Positions 13,829 through 28,208 of a stretch of 64,000 bases of DNA are shown piece after piece (position 1 is the first letter of the stretch; each line of letters opens with the position of its first letter). The notes below the pieces were generated by a model. That model saw nothing but the letters and a program-made list of their open reading frames with translations, was not told where the DNA came from and searched no databases. Position numbers and translations under genes: made by a program. The stretch covers positions 15,432,501-15,496,500 of the forward strand of contig JAEOAD010000052.1 in NCBI GenBank assembly GCA_036365145.1, in the 5' to 3' direction. The DNA is from Orientallactaga sibirica (lineage: Eukaryota; Chordata; Mammalia; Rodentia; Dipodidae).

Positions 13829-16661
13829 TGGGCGTGCCAGGGTCTCTAGGCACCGCAAATGAACTCTAGATGCGTGCGCCCCCCCATTGTGCATCTGGCT
13901 AACATGGGTCCTGGGGAATCGAACCTGGGTCCTTTGGCTTTGTAGGCAAACACATTAACTGCTAAGCCAGCATCCCTCCAGCCCTAGTCCTTTTTTATTT
14001 ATTTATTTTTTCGAGGTAGGGTCTCTAGCTAGCCCAGGCTGACCTGGAATTAACTTTGTAGTCTCGGGGTGGCTGGAACTCAACAGCAGTCTTCCTAGCT
14101 CTGTCTCCTGAGTGCTGGGATTAAAGGCGTGTCCCCCCATGCCAGGCTTATACTGTCTTTTATAATAATAAAACTGATGGATATAAGTGTTTCCCTGAGT
14201 TCTGTGAGTTGCACCAGCAAATTGAGACTGTGGAATGAGTTCGGACTACTTGCTTGGTGCATAGGGAAAAGCCCTGAAGTCACAAAGGTATTTTATGCTG
14301 TGAGAGTAGAGTAGGAAAGTGTGCTCTCAGAGTGGATCACATGACAACTGTATGTTTAACATTTTGAAGAACTCTTCCAAAATAGCAGCACTATTTTACT
14401 CTCTCAACCACAGTAGAGGCTGCCAGCTTCTCCATGTCCTCCTTATACTTATTTGTTTACCTGTCTTTCTTTCAAGGTAGGGTTTTGTTGAACCTGAAAT
14501 TCACTTTGTAGTCTCAGGGTGGCCTTGAACTCAGAGCAATCCTCCTGGCTCTGGCTCCCACTTTTAATTGTCTCTCTATTGAGATATAAGGGTTATTTAT
14601 GTTGTAGTTACGAGTCTTTTATCAGGTATATGATTTCTAAATAGTTTCTCATAATTTTGTTGGCTGCCTTTTCATTTTATTCATGGTATCCTTTGAAACA
14701 GTTGTGTATATGGTGTGTGTATATTTGTATGCATGTAGGCACATGAATGTGGATACATGTATAGGTCAGAGGTCAATGTTGAGTATGTTCAATTGCTCTC
14801 CACCTAATTTTATTATTATTATTTTTGTTTTTTCAAGATAGGGTTTCACTCTAGTCCAGGCTGACCTGGAATTAAGTACGTAGTCTCAGGGTGGCCTCGA
14901 ACTGTCAGCGATCCTCCTACCTCTGCCTCCTGAGTGCTGGGATTAAAGGCGTGCGCCACCACGCCCGGCTTCCACCTTATTTAAAAAAATATTTTATTTA
15001 TTGCAAGCAGAGTGAGAGAGAGGGAGGGAAAGAAAGAAACAGAATATGCATACCAGGACCTCTAGCCTCTGTAAGTGAACTCCAGATGCATGTGCTACTT
15101 TGTGTATCTAGCTTTATGTGGGAACTGGGGAGTTGAACCCAGGTCGTTAGAGCTTTTGGTGTTATTATTATTTTTTTTCTGAAGTAGGGTCTCACTCTAG
15201 CCCAGGCTGACCTGGAATTCAATATGTATTCTCAGGGTGGCCTTAAATTTACAGCAGTCCTCCTAACTCAGCCTCCCAAGTGCTGGGGTTAAAGGTGCAC
15301 ACCACCATACCAGGCAGAGAGAATGGGCACACCGGGGCTTCTAGCTGCTGCAAACATATTCCAGACACATGCGCCACTTTGTGCATCTGGCTTTATGTTG
15401 GTACTGAGGAAATCCAACTCAGATCTTTACAGGCAAGCACCTTAACTGCTGAGCCATCTCTCTAGCTCATAATTGAATTTTGTGTACCGATCTTGTTTTT
15501 TGGTTTTTCGAGGTAGGGTCTCACTCTGGCTCAGGCTGACCTGGAATTCACTCTGTAGTCTCAGGGTGGTATCGAACTCATGGCGATCCTCCTACCTCTG
15601 CCTCTCATGTGCTAGGATTAAAAGCGTGCACCCCCCCCCAGCGATCTTATATTCTTTTTAAAAAAACTTTTTATTATTTTATTTTATTTTTGGAGAGAGG
15701 CAGATAGAGAATGGGTGTGCCAGCAGCCTCCCAGCTGCTGTGAACGAATTCCAGATGCGTGCGCCCCCTTGTGGGAAAGTGCGGCATTGCGCCCTTGCGT
15801 CACTTTGCATCTGGCTAAACATGGGACCTGGAGATTGGAACCGGCATTCTTAGGCTTAGCAGGCAGGCGCCTTAACCACTAAGCCATCTCTCCAGCCCGA
15901 TCTTGTATTATTTAACCTTATTGAATTTATTAGTTCTAATGGTGAACTTTGGACTCCTTGGGATTTTCAGTATGTAAAATGTCATCTGCAAATACAGATA
16001 CTTCCTCCCTTTCCATCTAAATGATACTTATTTCTGTTTCCTTTCAAGTTACCCTCACTAGAACTTACAGTACAATGTTGAAAGGCAAATATTTGGGTCT
16101 CGTTTAGCCCAGGCTGACCAGCACTCACTTTGTAGTCTCAGGGTAGGCTCTAATTCATGGCAATACCCCTACGTCTGCCACCCGAGTGAGTGCTGGGATT
16201 AAAGATGTTCCACCAAACCAGGCTAACATGTAAATTTTACATTATTTGTATTTTAAAACACTAAAATAAATTTCAGGCTTGTCGTGGTTATGCACCTCTT
16301 TAATCTCAGCATTTGGGAGTCAGGATCACTGCAAGGTCAAGGCCATCCTGAGATTACATAGTGGATTCTAGGAGTACCACAAAACATCAAAAAACCAAAA
16401 TAGTAATAATAATAATGAAAAAATAAATTAAAAAATCCAATAAAAACTCCTAAGCTAAGATGGCTTCATTCCAGGCCACCCTGGGATAGAGGAAGACCCT
16501 ACTTAGAACACAAATATGAAAGCAAGAGCCAGTAGTGGTGGTACACACCTTTAATCCCAGCACTCAGGAGGCAGAGGTAGGAGGATCACAATTAGTTCAA
16601 GGCCAGCCTGAGACTACATAGTGAATTCCAGGTCAGCCTGGGCTAGAGCAAGACTCTACCT

Positions 16662-16697
<36 letters not shown>

Positions 16698-19600
16698 GAT
16701 CAAGTGTCTAGGGTTCATTACAGCTGCAGGAGGCCTTAGTGTACTCACATAAGTGCAAATAAATAATGTTTTTAAAGGAGTAAAGTGAAAGTACAAGTTT
16801 TGGATAACTGCGAAGAGATACAGTGGGCCACCTGAGTGAGAGTCCTCAGAAGGCCAGCATTGAGAATTTGAACAGTGTGGGAAAGGCTTGAGACAAGCTA
16901 TGATGTATTATTAGGAGTCAATACAGAGTATGTAACAATGCTAAATGGAAATAGTGGCCACAGTCAACATGATCTCATGCATTTTATGGCCAGTAGTACT
17001 TAGCGGTTCTGATTCAGGGCTAAAGAAAGCAGTTGGCAGTTACACAAGGTTGCATGAGTTTTTCTAGATTGCTAAGAGATAGTGTTGAAATGCTTGGCTA
17101 TGGCTCAGAATGGAGCAGGGAAAGCCAAGGGTAAAGGTTACCAGCAAAGATGTAAAGGGAAATTAAAGTGCCTAGAGAAGGTGGAGCCATTCCAAGTGGT
17201 AATAAAGATCTATAATCAAGAAGTGGAGGAGGGGGCTGGAGAGATGGCTTAGCGGCTAAGGCACCTGCCTGCTAAGCCTAAGAATGCTGGTTCCAATGTC
17301 CAGCGGTTCCAATCTCCAGGTCCCACGTTTAGCCAGATGCAAAGTGACGCAAGGGCGCAATGCCGCACTTGACCACAAGGGGGTGCACGCATCTGGATTT
17401 CGTTCACAGCAGCTGAGAGACTGCTAGCGCGCCCATCTCTGTCTCCCTCTTCCTCTCTGTCTATCTGTCTTTGTCTCTCTCTCAAAATAAAAAAATAAAA
17501 TAAAATAAAATTTAAAAAAAGAAGTGGAGGAGGGCTGGAGAGGTGGCTTAGTGGTTAAGGAGCTTTCCTGCAAAGCCAAGGGACCCAGGTTTGATTCTCC
17601 ATGTGTCTGGAGTTCATTTTCAGTGGCTAGAGGCCCTGGATCATATTTGGGCTGGAGAGATGGCTTAGCTGTTAAGGCACTTGCCTGAAAAGCCCAAGGA
17701 CCCAGGTTCGATTCTCCAGGTCCCACAAAAACCAGATGTACAAGGTGACGCATGTGTCGGAAATTTGTTTGTAGTGGCTAGAAGCCCAGGCATGCCCATT
17801 CTCTCCTCCTCCCTCCCTCCTTCCCTTCCTCCCTCCCTTCCTCCCTCCCTCCCTCCCTAATAAAAATAAATAATAAGCCTGGGGAGGTAGTGCACGCCTT
17901 TAAAAAAAAAAAAAAAGAAAAAAAGAATTGGAGGAGATGAGCCAGGCATGGTGGCTCATGCCTTTAATACCAGTGCTTAGGAGGCAGAGGTAGGAGGATG
18001 GCAGAAAGTTTGAGGCCACCCTGAGACTACAGAGTGCATTCCTGGCTAGAGTGAGACCCTACCTAGAAAAACAAAAAAAAAAAAAAAAAAAAAAGGAGAG
18101 AATAATGTACAATCATTCTAGCAACTCAGACCTCTGGGTATGAGATAAATCTTTATTGTAGGCATTCTACTTGAGAAAAGGAATAAAGAAAAATGTGAAT
18201 CAGATGTCAAATTTCAAGAGCAGAATATTTTTAAATTTTATTTTATTTTTTGGTTTTTCGAGGTAGGGTCTTGCTATAGCCCAGGCTAACCTGGAATTCA
18301 CTATGTACTCTCATGGTGGCCTCAAACTCACAACAATTCTCCTACCTCTGCCTCCCGAGTGCTGGGATGAAAGGTGTGCACCATCATGCCTGGCTCCAGA
18401 ATATGTATTTGTACAGCAAATTCCAGCTTATAAAGGGCTTTTACATGTTTTGTGTCATCCTTACAATAATCCTATGATGATTTGGCTGTGGTAGATATTC
18501 TTATTTTATAGAGGATAAACTTGAGGCATGCTTTAAGGTAGCTGGCCAGAGATCATGCAATTCAGTCCACCCTCTGTATTGCAAATCCAACCAAGTGCAG
18601 GTTAAATTTAGAAAAGGTTGGTTGTGGTGGTTCATGCCTGTTTTCCTAGCTCTTCAGAGGATGAGACAGGAGAATCATGAGTTCAAGGATAGCTTGGACT
18701 ATATAGTGAGTCCTTGTCTCTAAAAACAAATGTGTGCTTCAATGGCTATACCAAAATTAGAACAATACAGAGAGGATAACAATGGTTTGTGTGTAAGAAT
18801 GACATGCACATTTGTGAAGTGTTCCATATTTTAGACCCTGTTGCAATGAAAGACAGGTGATTTAAGAAAGAGGAAGAGGCAGAGAGAATGGGCATGCCAG
18901 GGCCTCCAGCCACTGCAAACAAACTCCAGATGCTTGTGCCGTCTTGTGCATCTGGCTTACATGAGTCCCGGGGAATCGAACCAGGGTCCTTAGGCTTCAC
19001 AGGCAAACGCCTTAACCACTAAGCCATTTCTCCAGCCCCACACCCAGCTTTTTAATATTTTTAATTATTTATTAGAGACAGAATGAGTATGGACATGCCA
19101 GAGCCTCTTGCCACTGTAAATCTGTAAATGAATTCCAGACGCATGAGCCAATTTATGTATCTGTTTTATGTGGGTACTTGGGAATGAAACCCAGGCTGTC
19201 AGGCTTTGCAAGCTAGCATCTTTAACTGTTGAGCCATCTCTCCAGCTTCCACATTCATTTTTTTTTTTTTTTTTTTTGAGAGAGAGAAAGAAAATGGGCA
19301 CTCCAGAGCCGTTTCAGCTGCTGTGAATGAACTCCAGATGCTTGCACCCCCTTGTGGGCAAGCACGGCATTGTGTGCTTGTGTCACTTTGTGTCTGGCTA
19401 AACTTGGGACGTGGAGAATTGAATGGGCGTTCTTAGGCTTGGCAGGCAGGTGCCTTAACTGCTAAGCCATCTCTAGCCCACCCCCCTTTTCTTTTCTTTT
19501 CTTTTCTTTTCTTTTCTTTTCTTTTCTTTTCTTTTCTTTTCTTTTCTTTTCTTTTCTTTCCTTTCCTTTCCTTTCCTTTCCTTTCCTTTTCTTTTCTCTT

Positions 19601-22013
19601 TTTCTTTTTCTTTTTCTTTTTGTTATTATTAGAGGGAGAGAGAGAGAGAATGGGCATGCCAGGGCCTCCAGCCACCTCAAATGAACTCTAGACACATGCA
19701 TCATCTTGTGCTTCTGCCTTACGTGGGCCCTGGAGACTAGAACCAGAGTCCTTTGGCTTTGCAGGCAAGGGCCTTAACCACTAAGCCATTTCTACAGCCC
19801 CCATGTTTTTTTTTTTTTTTTTTTTTTTTTTACTTATTTTGACTTATTTATGCATGTGTACATGAACATATCCCTTGGCAGGCATGTGGAAGTCAGAGAA
19901 CAACTTCAGGGTGTTTGTACTCTACCTTCTTTGATATTTTTTCTTCGTTTTTTGGTTTTTTGAGGTAGAACTCAAACTCACAGCAATCCTACCTCTGCTT
20001 CCTGAGTGCTGGAATTAAAGGTGTACGCCACCATGCCCAGCGTAGTTTTTATTTATTTATGTTTTGGTTTTTCGAGGCAGGGTCTCAATGTAGCCCAGGC
20101 TGATCTGGAATTCACTCTGTATTCTCAGGGTGGCCTCAAACTCATGGCGATCCTCCTACTTCTGCTTCCTGAGTGCTGAGATTAAAGGTGTGTGCCAACA
20201 TGTCCTTCCACCTTTTTGGTTTTTCGATTTTATTGTTTGGTTTTTCGAGGTAAAGTCTCACTCTAGCCCAGGCTGACCTAGAATTCGCTATGTAATCTCG
20301 GAGTGTGCCACCATGCCCGGCTTATTTTATTTTTTGGTTTTCGAGGCAGGATCTTACTCTAGCCCAGGCTGACCTGGAATTCACTGTGTAGTCTCAGCCT
20401 TGAACTCCTACCTCTGCCTCCCAAGTGCTGGGATTAAAGGCATGCGCCACCATGCCTGGCTTTTTTTTTTTTTTTTTAAATTTAGTTTACTTATTTATGA
20501 GAGAAAGAGAAAGGTGCAGCAAGGCCTCTAGCTACTGCAAATGATCTCCAGACGCATGTGCCATCTTGTGCATCTGGCTTTACGTGGGTACAGGAGAATT
20601 GAACCCGGGTCCTTAGACTTTGCAAGCAAGTGCCTTAACAGCTGAGCCACTGGAAGGTATCCCATCCCTGGCACTGAAAATTTTCTAGTAATAATCTATG
20701 GCTTCTGAGTGTTCCATTGTCCAAAAAAGTAGGTTTCTATATGACTTACTTAATATCCTCTTAGATTTTGATTAGCCCTCCCTCCACCTTTCCTTTACTC
20801 AGTCTCTTCCCCTGACCTCACTTAGACCTTTTTACCTCCATTAATCTGTTCTTCTACTTACATATAAACAATACTATCTTATTAAGTCCCCCCTCCCTCC
20901 CTTTCTATTCCCTTTATATCCCCTTTTCTAGCTTACTGGCCTCTGCTACTGAGTTTTATTTTTACTCACACAGAAGTCCAGTCATTTGTAGCTAGGATTT
21001 ACATATGAGAGAGAACATGTGACATTTGGCTTTCTGGGCCTGGGTTACCTCACTAAGTGTAATCCTTTCCAGCAAATTTCATAACTTCATTTTTCTTTAC
21101 TACTGAGTAGAACTCCATTGTGTAAATGTCCCTCATCTTGATTATCCACTCATTAGTTGAGGGACCTCTAGGCTGGTTCCATTTCCTAGCTATTGCGAAT
21201 AGAGTGGCAATAAACATGGTTGAGCAAGTATCTCTGTGGTAGTGAGACAAGTCCTTAGGATATAAGCCTAGGACTGGTATAGCCGGGTCATATGGTAAAT
21301 CTGTTTTTAGCTGGTTTTTTGAGGTAGGATTGTAGGATTTTACTCTAGCCCAGGCTGACCTGGAACTCACTGTGTACTCTCAGGGTTGCCTTGAACTCAC
21401 AGCAGTCCTCTCCCTCTAGCCCAGGCTAACCTGGAATTCGCTATGTAATCTCAGCGTGGCCTGGAACTCTTAGAAATCCTATCTTTGCCACTGGAGTGCA
21501 GGGATTAAAGGTGTGTGTCACCATGTCTGGCATTATTTGTATTTATTTATTTTTTGTTATTATTTTGGTTTTTCGTGGCAGGGTTTTACTCTAGCTCAGG
21601 GTGGCCTGGAACTCACAGCGATTCTTCTACCACTGCCTGAGTGCCAGGATTAAAGGCTGCTTCCTTCCACCTGTTTGGTTTTTTTTTTTTTTTTTTTTTT
21701 TTTTGAGGTAGGATCTTTCTCTAGACCTAGAATTTACTATGTAGTCTCAGGTTGGCCTCAAACTCGGCGATCCTCCTACTTCTGGTTTTCTGAGTACTGA
21801 GGTTAAAGGCAATCCACCACCATGCTCAGTGCTCCTTCCACCTTTTTTTTTTTTTTTTTTTTCTTTTCCCCTCTTTTGAGGTAGGGTCTTTCTCTAGACC
21901 CGGAATTCACTATGCAGTCTCAGGGTGGGCTCGAACTCATGGCGATCCTCCTACCTCTGCCTCCCGGGTGCTGGGATTAAAGGCGTGTGCCACCACACCT
22001 GGCTTTCCTTCCA

Positions 22014-22052
<39 letters not shown>

Positions 22053-24030
22053 GTTTTGCGAGGTAGGGTCTCACTCTGGTCCAGGCTGACCTGGAATTAA
22101 CTATGTAGTCTCAGGGTGGCCTTGAACTCTTGGCGATCCTCCTACCTCTGCCTCCCGAGTGCTGGGATTAAAGGCGTGCGCCACCACGCCCGGCTTTCCT
22201 TCCACCTTTTGAGACAAGGTCTCTCTTGTTTTGCCATTGCTGCTTGCAAGCTTCTGGATTCTCCTGGCTCTGCCTCCCATTGCCATGCTCCCATTGGGAT
22301 TGCAGACCCCTCCCCCACCTGGGTTTATGTGGGTGATGAGCAGTACTACACTTCAAGGAAGTGCCTTTAACCACAGGTCTGTCTCCCCAGCTGCTCCTGT
22401 CTTGCTTTCTCATTTCTAGTCCATGTTAGGCCAACCAGAGAAAGGGCTGTGAGAAAAGTATGAGGGCACCATATTGACTTGAGGAAGTGTTTGACCTTGA
22501 AACATGTTGATTATGCTCTTCTAGGATGCTCACAACTGTATTCCTGAGCTGGACAGTGAGACAGCCATGTTTTCTGTCTACGATGGACATGGAGGTAATT
22601 TGAACAGATCATATTGGTAACATTCTACTGCCCCAATCCTAGACTTCACAGAGCAAGAAGAGCTCATTTGTGCTTTTTCTTTTGTGGGGGGGGAGTTAGT
22701 TTGTTTATTTGAGAGCGACAGGCAGAGAGAGAGAATGGGTGCACCAGGGCCTCCGTCCACTGCAAACAAATTCCAGATGGATGCACCATCTTGTGCATCT
22801 GGCTTTTGTGGGGTACTGGGAATCAAGCCTTGAACAGGCAAGCGCTTAACCGCTAAGCCATCTCTCTACCACCACCACCACCTTTTTTTTTTTTTTTTTT
22901 TTTTTTGAGGTTGGGTTTTACTTAAGCCCAGGCTGACCTGGAATTCACTATGTTGTCACAGGTTGGCCTTGAACTCATTAAAGGTGTACACCTCCATGCC
23001 TGGCTTCCTTTGTTCCTTTTATTTTCCAAGGTTCTGGACCTGGAATACTCTTTTTTTGCCATTCCTTTTTATCCCTCAGTAGGATATTACATTGGTTAAT
23101 AATCTATGCAGGCCCTGAATTCACCTGAAATTTCTCTTCCAACATTATTTGTGTGTGTGTGTGTGTTTCCCCTCAGTTTTTCAAGGTGGGGTCTCACTCT
23201 AGCTGAGGCTGACCTGGAATTTACTGTGTCCTCTTAGGGTGGCCTTGACCTCATGGCGATCCTCCTACCTCTGCCTCCCAAGTGCTAGGATTAAAGACAT
23301 GTGCCACTGTGCCCAGTTTGTGTTTTGTTTTGAGGTGGGTTCTCACTGTATCCGAGGCTGACCTGGAACTCACTCTGTAGCCCAGATTGGCTTTGGACTC
23401 ATGGTGATTCTTCTTCCTCGGGTCCCCATATCCCCAGTGCTGGGATTAAAGGTGTGATCCACCACTCCTGGCCATTTGTTTATTTATTTGCAAGTAGAGA
23501 GAGAAAGAGAATATGGGCATAGCAGGGCTTTCCAGTCACTGCAAACGGACTCCAGATGCACACAACACTGTGCATCTGGCTTTACTTGGGTACTGGAGAA
23601 CGGAACCTGGGTCATTAGGCTTTGTAGGCAACCATCTTAACTGCTGAGCCATCTCCAGCCTTCTTTTTGTTTGTTTTTTGTTTTGTTTTTTTCAAGGTAG
23701 GGTTTTGCTGTAGCCCAGGCTGACCTGGAATTCACCATGAAAACTCAAGGCAATCCTGCCTCCGGACTGCTGGGATTAAAGGTGTGCGTCACCATGCTGG
23801 GCCCTCTTTCTTTTTTTAGACTGAAGAGCTAAGTACTTAGATAAGAAAAGCCAAAGCCGGGCGTGGTGGCATACGCCTTTAATCCCAGCACTTGATAGGA
23901 GGATTGCCGTGAGTTCGAGGCCACCCTGGTCAGCCTGGACCGGAGTGAAACCCTACCTCGAAAAAACAAAACAAAAAGCCAAGTGATATATTAATATACT
24001 CATGACAATGACAAAAGTGATATTGAAATC

Positions 24031-24061
<31 letters not shown>

Positions 24062-25689
24062 AAGGTAGGGTCTCACTCTAGTTCATGCCAACCTGGAATT
24101 CACTATGTAGTCTCAGGGTGGCTTCGAACTCACAGCGATCCTCCTACCTCTGCCTCCTGAGTGCTGGGATTAAAGGCGTGTGACACCATGCCCAAGAACT
24201 TCTTTTTTTTTTTTTTTTTTTTTGGTTTTCCGAGGTAGGGTCTTGCTCTACTCTAGCACACAGGCTGATCTAGAATTTGCTATGTAGTCTCAGGGTGGCC
24301 TTGAACTCACGGCCATCCTATCTCTGCCTCCCAAGTACTGGGATTAAAGGCATGCACCACCACACCAGACTCAGAACTTTTTTTATCTTCCTACAGATAG
24401 GTTTCAAGTACACTAAGGTGTCTAACCCTCTATTGGAATTTACCTTAGTATGGTATATAAATATTACCATTTTCTGTGTGTGGGAAGCAGGGTTTTGGAT
24501 GACCTATCTTTCTTCTAGGGGAGGAAGTTGCTTTGTACTGTGCCAAATATCTTCCTGATATCATCAAAGATCAGAAGGCTTACAAGGAAGGCAAGCTACA
24601 GAAGGTCTGTCTTCTCACACCATTAATTCTCCATGTGTGTGGGTTTCCCTTTGTTTCCTAACCCTTGGCTTTCTCTTTTTCTTAGTCCTGTAGATGTTGC
24701 TTATCTACTGCATTTTTTTTTTTTTTTTTTTTTTTTTGGTTTTGCAAGGTAGGGTCTCGCTCTGGTCCAGGCTGACCTGGAATTAACTATGTAGTCTCAG
24801 GGTGGCCTCGAACTCTTGGCGATCCTCCTACCTCTGCCTCCCGAGCACTGGGATTAAAGGCGTGTGCCACCACGCCTGGCTTATCTACTGCATTTCTTAT
24901 TAAAGAATCTTGTACCTCAAACAAGCTTATTCTCACTTGGGTCTTTCTAGACTTGCCTTGTTATTCTCAGGTCTCTGAATAATTTTACTTGTAGTGTTTC
25001 TTAGTGTGCCTGACTACACTTGAATTTGCATCTCATTCTTGTCCCCAGTACTGTTTATAAACAACTGGTTTTGTACCTGTTCTACTTTGTCCTATACTAA
25101 TCTTATACTACTTTTCCTGTATTCAGGCTCTAGAAGATGCCTTCTTAGCTATTGATGCCAAATTGACCACTGAGGAAGTTATTAAGGAGCTGGCACAGAT
25201 TGCAGGGAGACCCACTGAAGATGAGGATGATAAAGAAAAAGTAGCTGATGAAGATGATGGTGAGTGTGGCATTCCATGTTGAAAAGGAATTTAACCTTTT
25301 CTTACAGGTTTCAAGAGAGGATGGCTTCCTAGGGACCTGGGGAGTCCTCACATTAAGGGTCCTATGGTGCTCTTATGTGGTTATGAAGAGGAGGGGGAAA
25401 ATAAGACTTTGTCTAATACATAGCTATAAGCTTTTTTTTTTTTTTTTTTTTTTTTTTCACGAGGAGGTAGGGTCTCACTCTGGTCCAGACTGACCTGGAA
25501 TTAACTATGTAGTCTCAGGGTGGCCTCGAACTCTTGGCGATCCTCCTACCTCTGCCTCCCGAGTGCTGGGATTAAAGTGGGATTAAAGGCATGCGCCACC
25601 ACGCCCGGCTTTATAAGTTTTTTTTTTTTTTTTTTTTTTTTTTGGTCTTTTATCATTCTGATGGAGTTTTCCTCCTGGTTCCTGTTGTG

Positions 25690-25721
<32 letters not shown>

Positions 25722-28169
25722 CTAATCTTTTCTTCAAGACTGGAGCAGTTATTAGCCTCAATAGCCAGATATTAACACTTTACCTTCTTCTTAAACTAGC
25801 ATTGTGGGCTGTCCTTGGTCCTCATCAAGAACAGGGGTTTCAAGTTAACTACCAAATGAGAGTTACAAGGGGAAATGCAGTAACTAGTGTACCTTTGACT
25901 AAAAAGGTGGGTGAAAAACAAAGACTAAAAGAGGTATGTGGAGCAGAGGGAAGCTAGAGGTTCTTTTGAGACTTGATAAGGAGCATAGCAGTGGGAGGCT
26001 GTGGGGAAGTTGGATCTCAGGCTGCAAGGGATGTTGAGCTAGTGAGAGGGCCTGGTCCCACGAGGGGTTTGGCTTGGGGGCTCTGATTTAGTCTCTTCAC
26101 TGCAGTGGACAATGAGGAGGCTGCATTGCTGCATGAAGAGGCTACCATGACTATTGAAGAGCTGCTGACACGCTATGGGCAGAACTGTCAAAAAGGCCCT
26201 ACCCACAGCAGATCTGGAGCTGGGACAGGCGAGGAGCCAGTGTCCCAGGGCCTCAATGGGGAGGCTGGAACTGAGGACTCATCTAGGGAAACTCTTTCCC
26301 AGGAAAATGGCCCCACAGCCAAGTCCCACACAGGCCTTTCCTCCAACTCGGAACGTGTGACTGAGGCAGGCCAAATTGGTGAGCCTGGCACTCCCACTGG
26401 TGAGGCTGGGCCTTCCTGCTCTTCAGCCTCCGACAAGCTGCCTCGTGTTGCTAAGTCCAAGTTCTTTGAGGACAGTGAGGATGAATCAGATGAGGCGGAG
26501 GAGGAAGAAGATGACAGTGAGGTAAGGGCCTGTGAGGGCAGGCAGATGCTAAAGCTCCAGAGAGGGCCTGTTTGGTTGCCATCCTTAGCTTTCAGTTCTC
26601 TTTTTAAAATTTTTTAAATTTTGATTTATTTATTTGAGAGTGACAGAGAGAGAGAAAGAGGTAGAGAGAGAGAGAATGGGTGCACCAGGGCCTCCAGCCA
26701 TCACGAACAAACTCCAGATGCATGCGCCACCTTGTGCATCTGGCTTATGTGGGTACTGGGGAATTGAGCCTCAACCAGGGTCCTTAGGCTTCACAAGCAA
26801 GTGCTTACCCACTAAACCCTCTCTCTAGCCCTCAGTTCTCTTTTTGAAAAAAATTCTATTTTGACATCAAAACCTGCTCTATTCTGAACTTGGCATTTTG
26901 AATGTATTATTTCTGCAGTCATGAATATCTTATTGATGCTCTAACAGATCTAGTTGTATTTTCATTAACTACCTCATAGAGAGAGAGAGAACAGGAAGTT
27001 AGTTTTTCTTTAGACAGTTGGATGTTTTCTTCTCTGGACAATTTATTTTTGGCCATGTTTCCTGGAAGGTGCTTTTGTATACCTGGCCTTTCCCAGGGCT
27101 GCTTTTGCTGATGACTGTTGAGCCCAGTGCAGGAAGTCTGTTATGTGCACCCTAGCCCTCTCTACTGCCTCAGATTTTGTTTTGTTTTGGTTTTTGGTTT
27201 TTCGAGGTAGGTTTCCCTCTAGCCCAGGTTGACCTGGAATTCACTATGTAGTCTCTCAGGATGACCCTGAACTCACGGTGATCCTCCTACTTCTGCCTCC
27301 CAGGTGCTGGGATTAAAGGTATTCACCACCACGCTTGGATGCCTCAGATTTTCATAATCATGTGGTTGTCTTTTTCACTGTTTTCAGGATCTATATTCAG
27401 TCAGGGCCTCTAGGTATTATGAGTTGTGTAGTGGTTTGACTCAGGTGTGATTCAGTGATTCATGCCAGCAATGTGAACCTGACTGCTGCAAGATGGGATG
27501 AGGTGGGCAAGGTGTTACCCTATTATTAACAGCCTGGGATCCTCCTCTGGCAGGAATGCAGTGAGGAAGAAGATGGCTACAGCAGTGAAGAGGCAGAGAA
27601 TGAAGAGGATGAAGATGACACTGAAGAGGCTGAAGAGGATGATGATGAAGAAGAGATGATGGTACCTGGAATGGAAGGCAAAGAGGAGGTGTGTAGGGAA
27701 TGGGACCATTGATTTCTGGAAAAGATGAAGCATTATGTGTGAATCCCTGATTTTCATTTTTTTTTTTTGGTTTTTCAAGGTAGGGTCTTGCTCTAGCCCA
27801 GGCTGACCTGAAATTCACTATGTAGTCTCAGGGTGGCCTCAAACTCATGGGGATCCTCCTGCCTCTGCCTCCTGAGTGCTGGGGTCAAAGGCATGCACCA
27901 TCACACCCAGCTGATTTCGATTTACTTATTTAAAAAATTTTTATTTTTTATTAGATACGGATGGAGAGAGAGAGAGAAATAGAGAGTGAGAATGGGCACA
28001 ACAGGGCCTCTAGCCACTGCAAACAAACTCCATGTGCATGTGCCACCATATGCATCTAGCTTACATGGGACTTGGAGAATCGAACCTGGGTTCTTAGGCT
28101 TTGTAGGCATGCGCCTTAACCACTAAGCCATTCTTCAACCCCTGGATTTTGATTTTTTAAAATATATTC

Positions 28170-28208
<39 letters not shown>

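Noticed and set aside
7896..14148. CRISPR-like or satellite array from regularly recurring similar blocks
   Set aside because: The blocks are dispersed B1-like and B2-like SINEs of unequal length and divergence with no constant spacer. CRISPR is not expected in a mammalian genome.
19433..19704. Lys/Glu-rich ORFs (80 codons) on the minus strand
   Set aside because: Translation of the (CTTTT)n microsatellite plus flanking SINE.
20655..21300. A separate protein gene from the 105-codon ORF with [15 protein letters not shown]
   Set aside because: It is the C-terminal end of L1 ORF2 in a truncated element with SINE sequence fused at its start.
26175..26460. Alternative-frame ORFs within PPM1G exon 5 and its copy
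   Set aside because: Shadows of the real frame. They are identical in both units simply because the DNA is duplicated.
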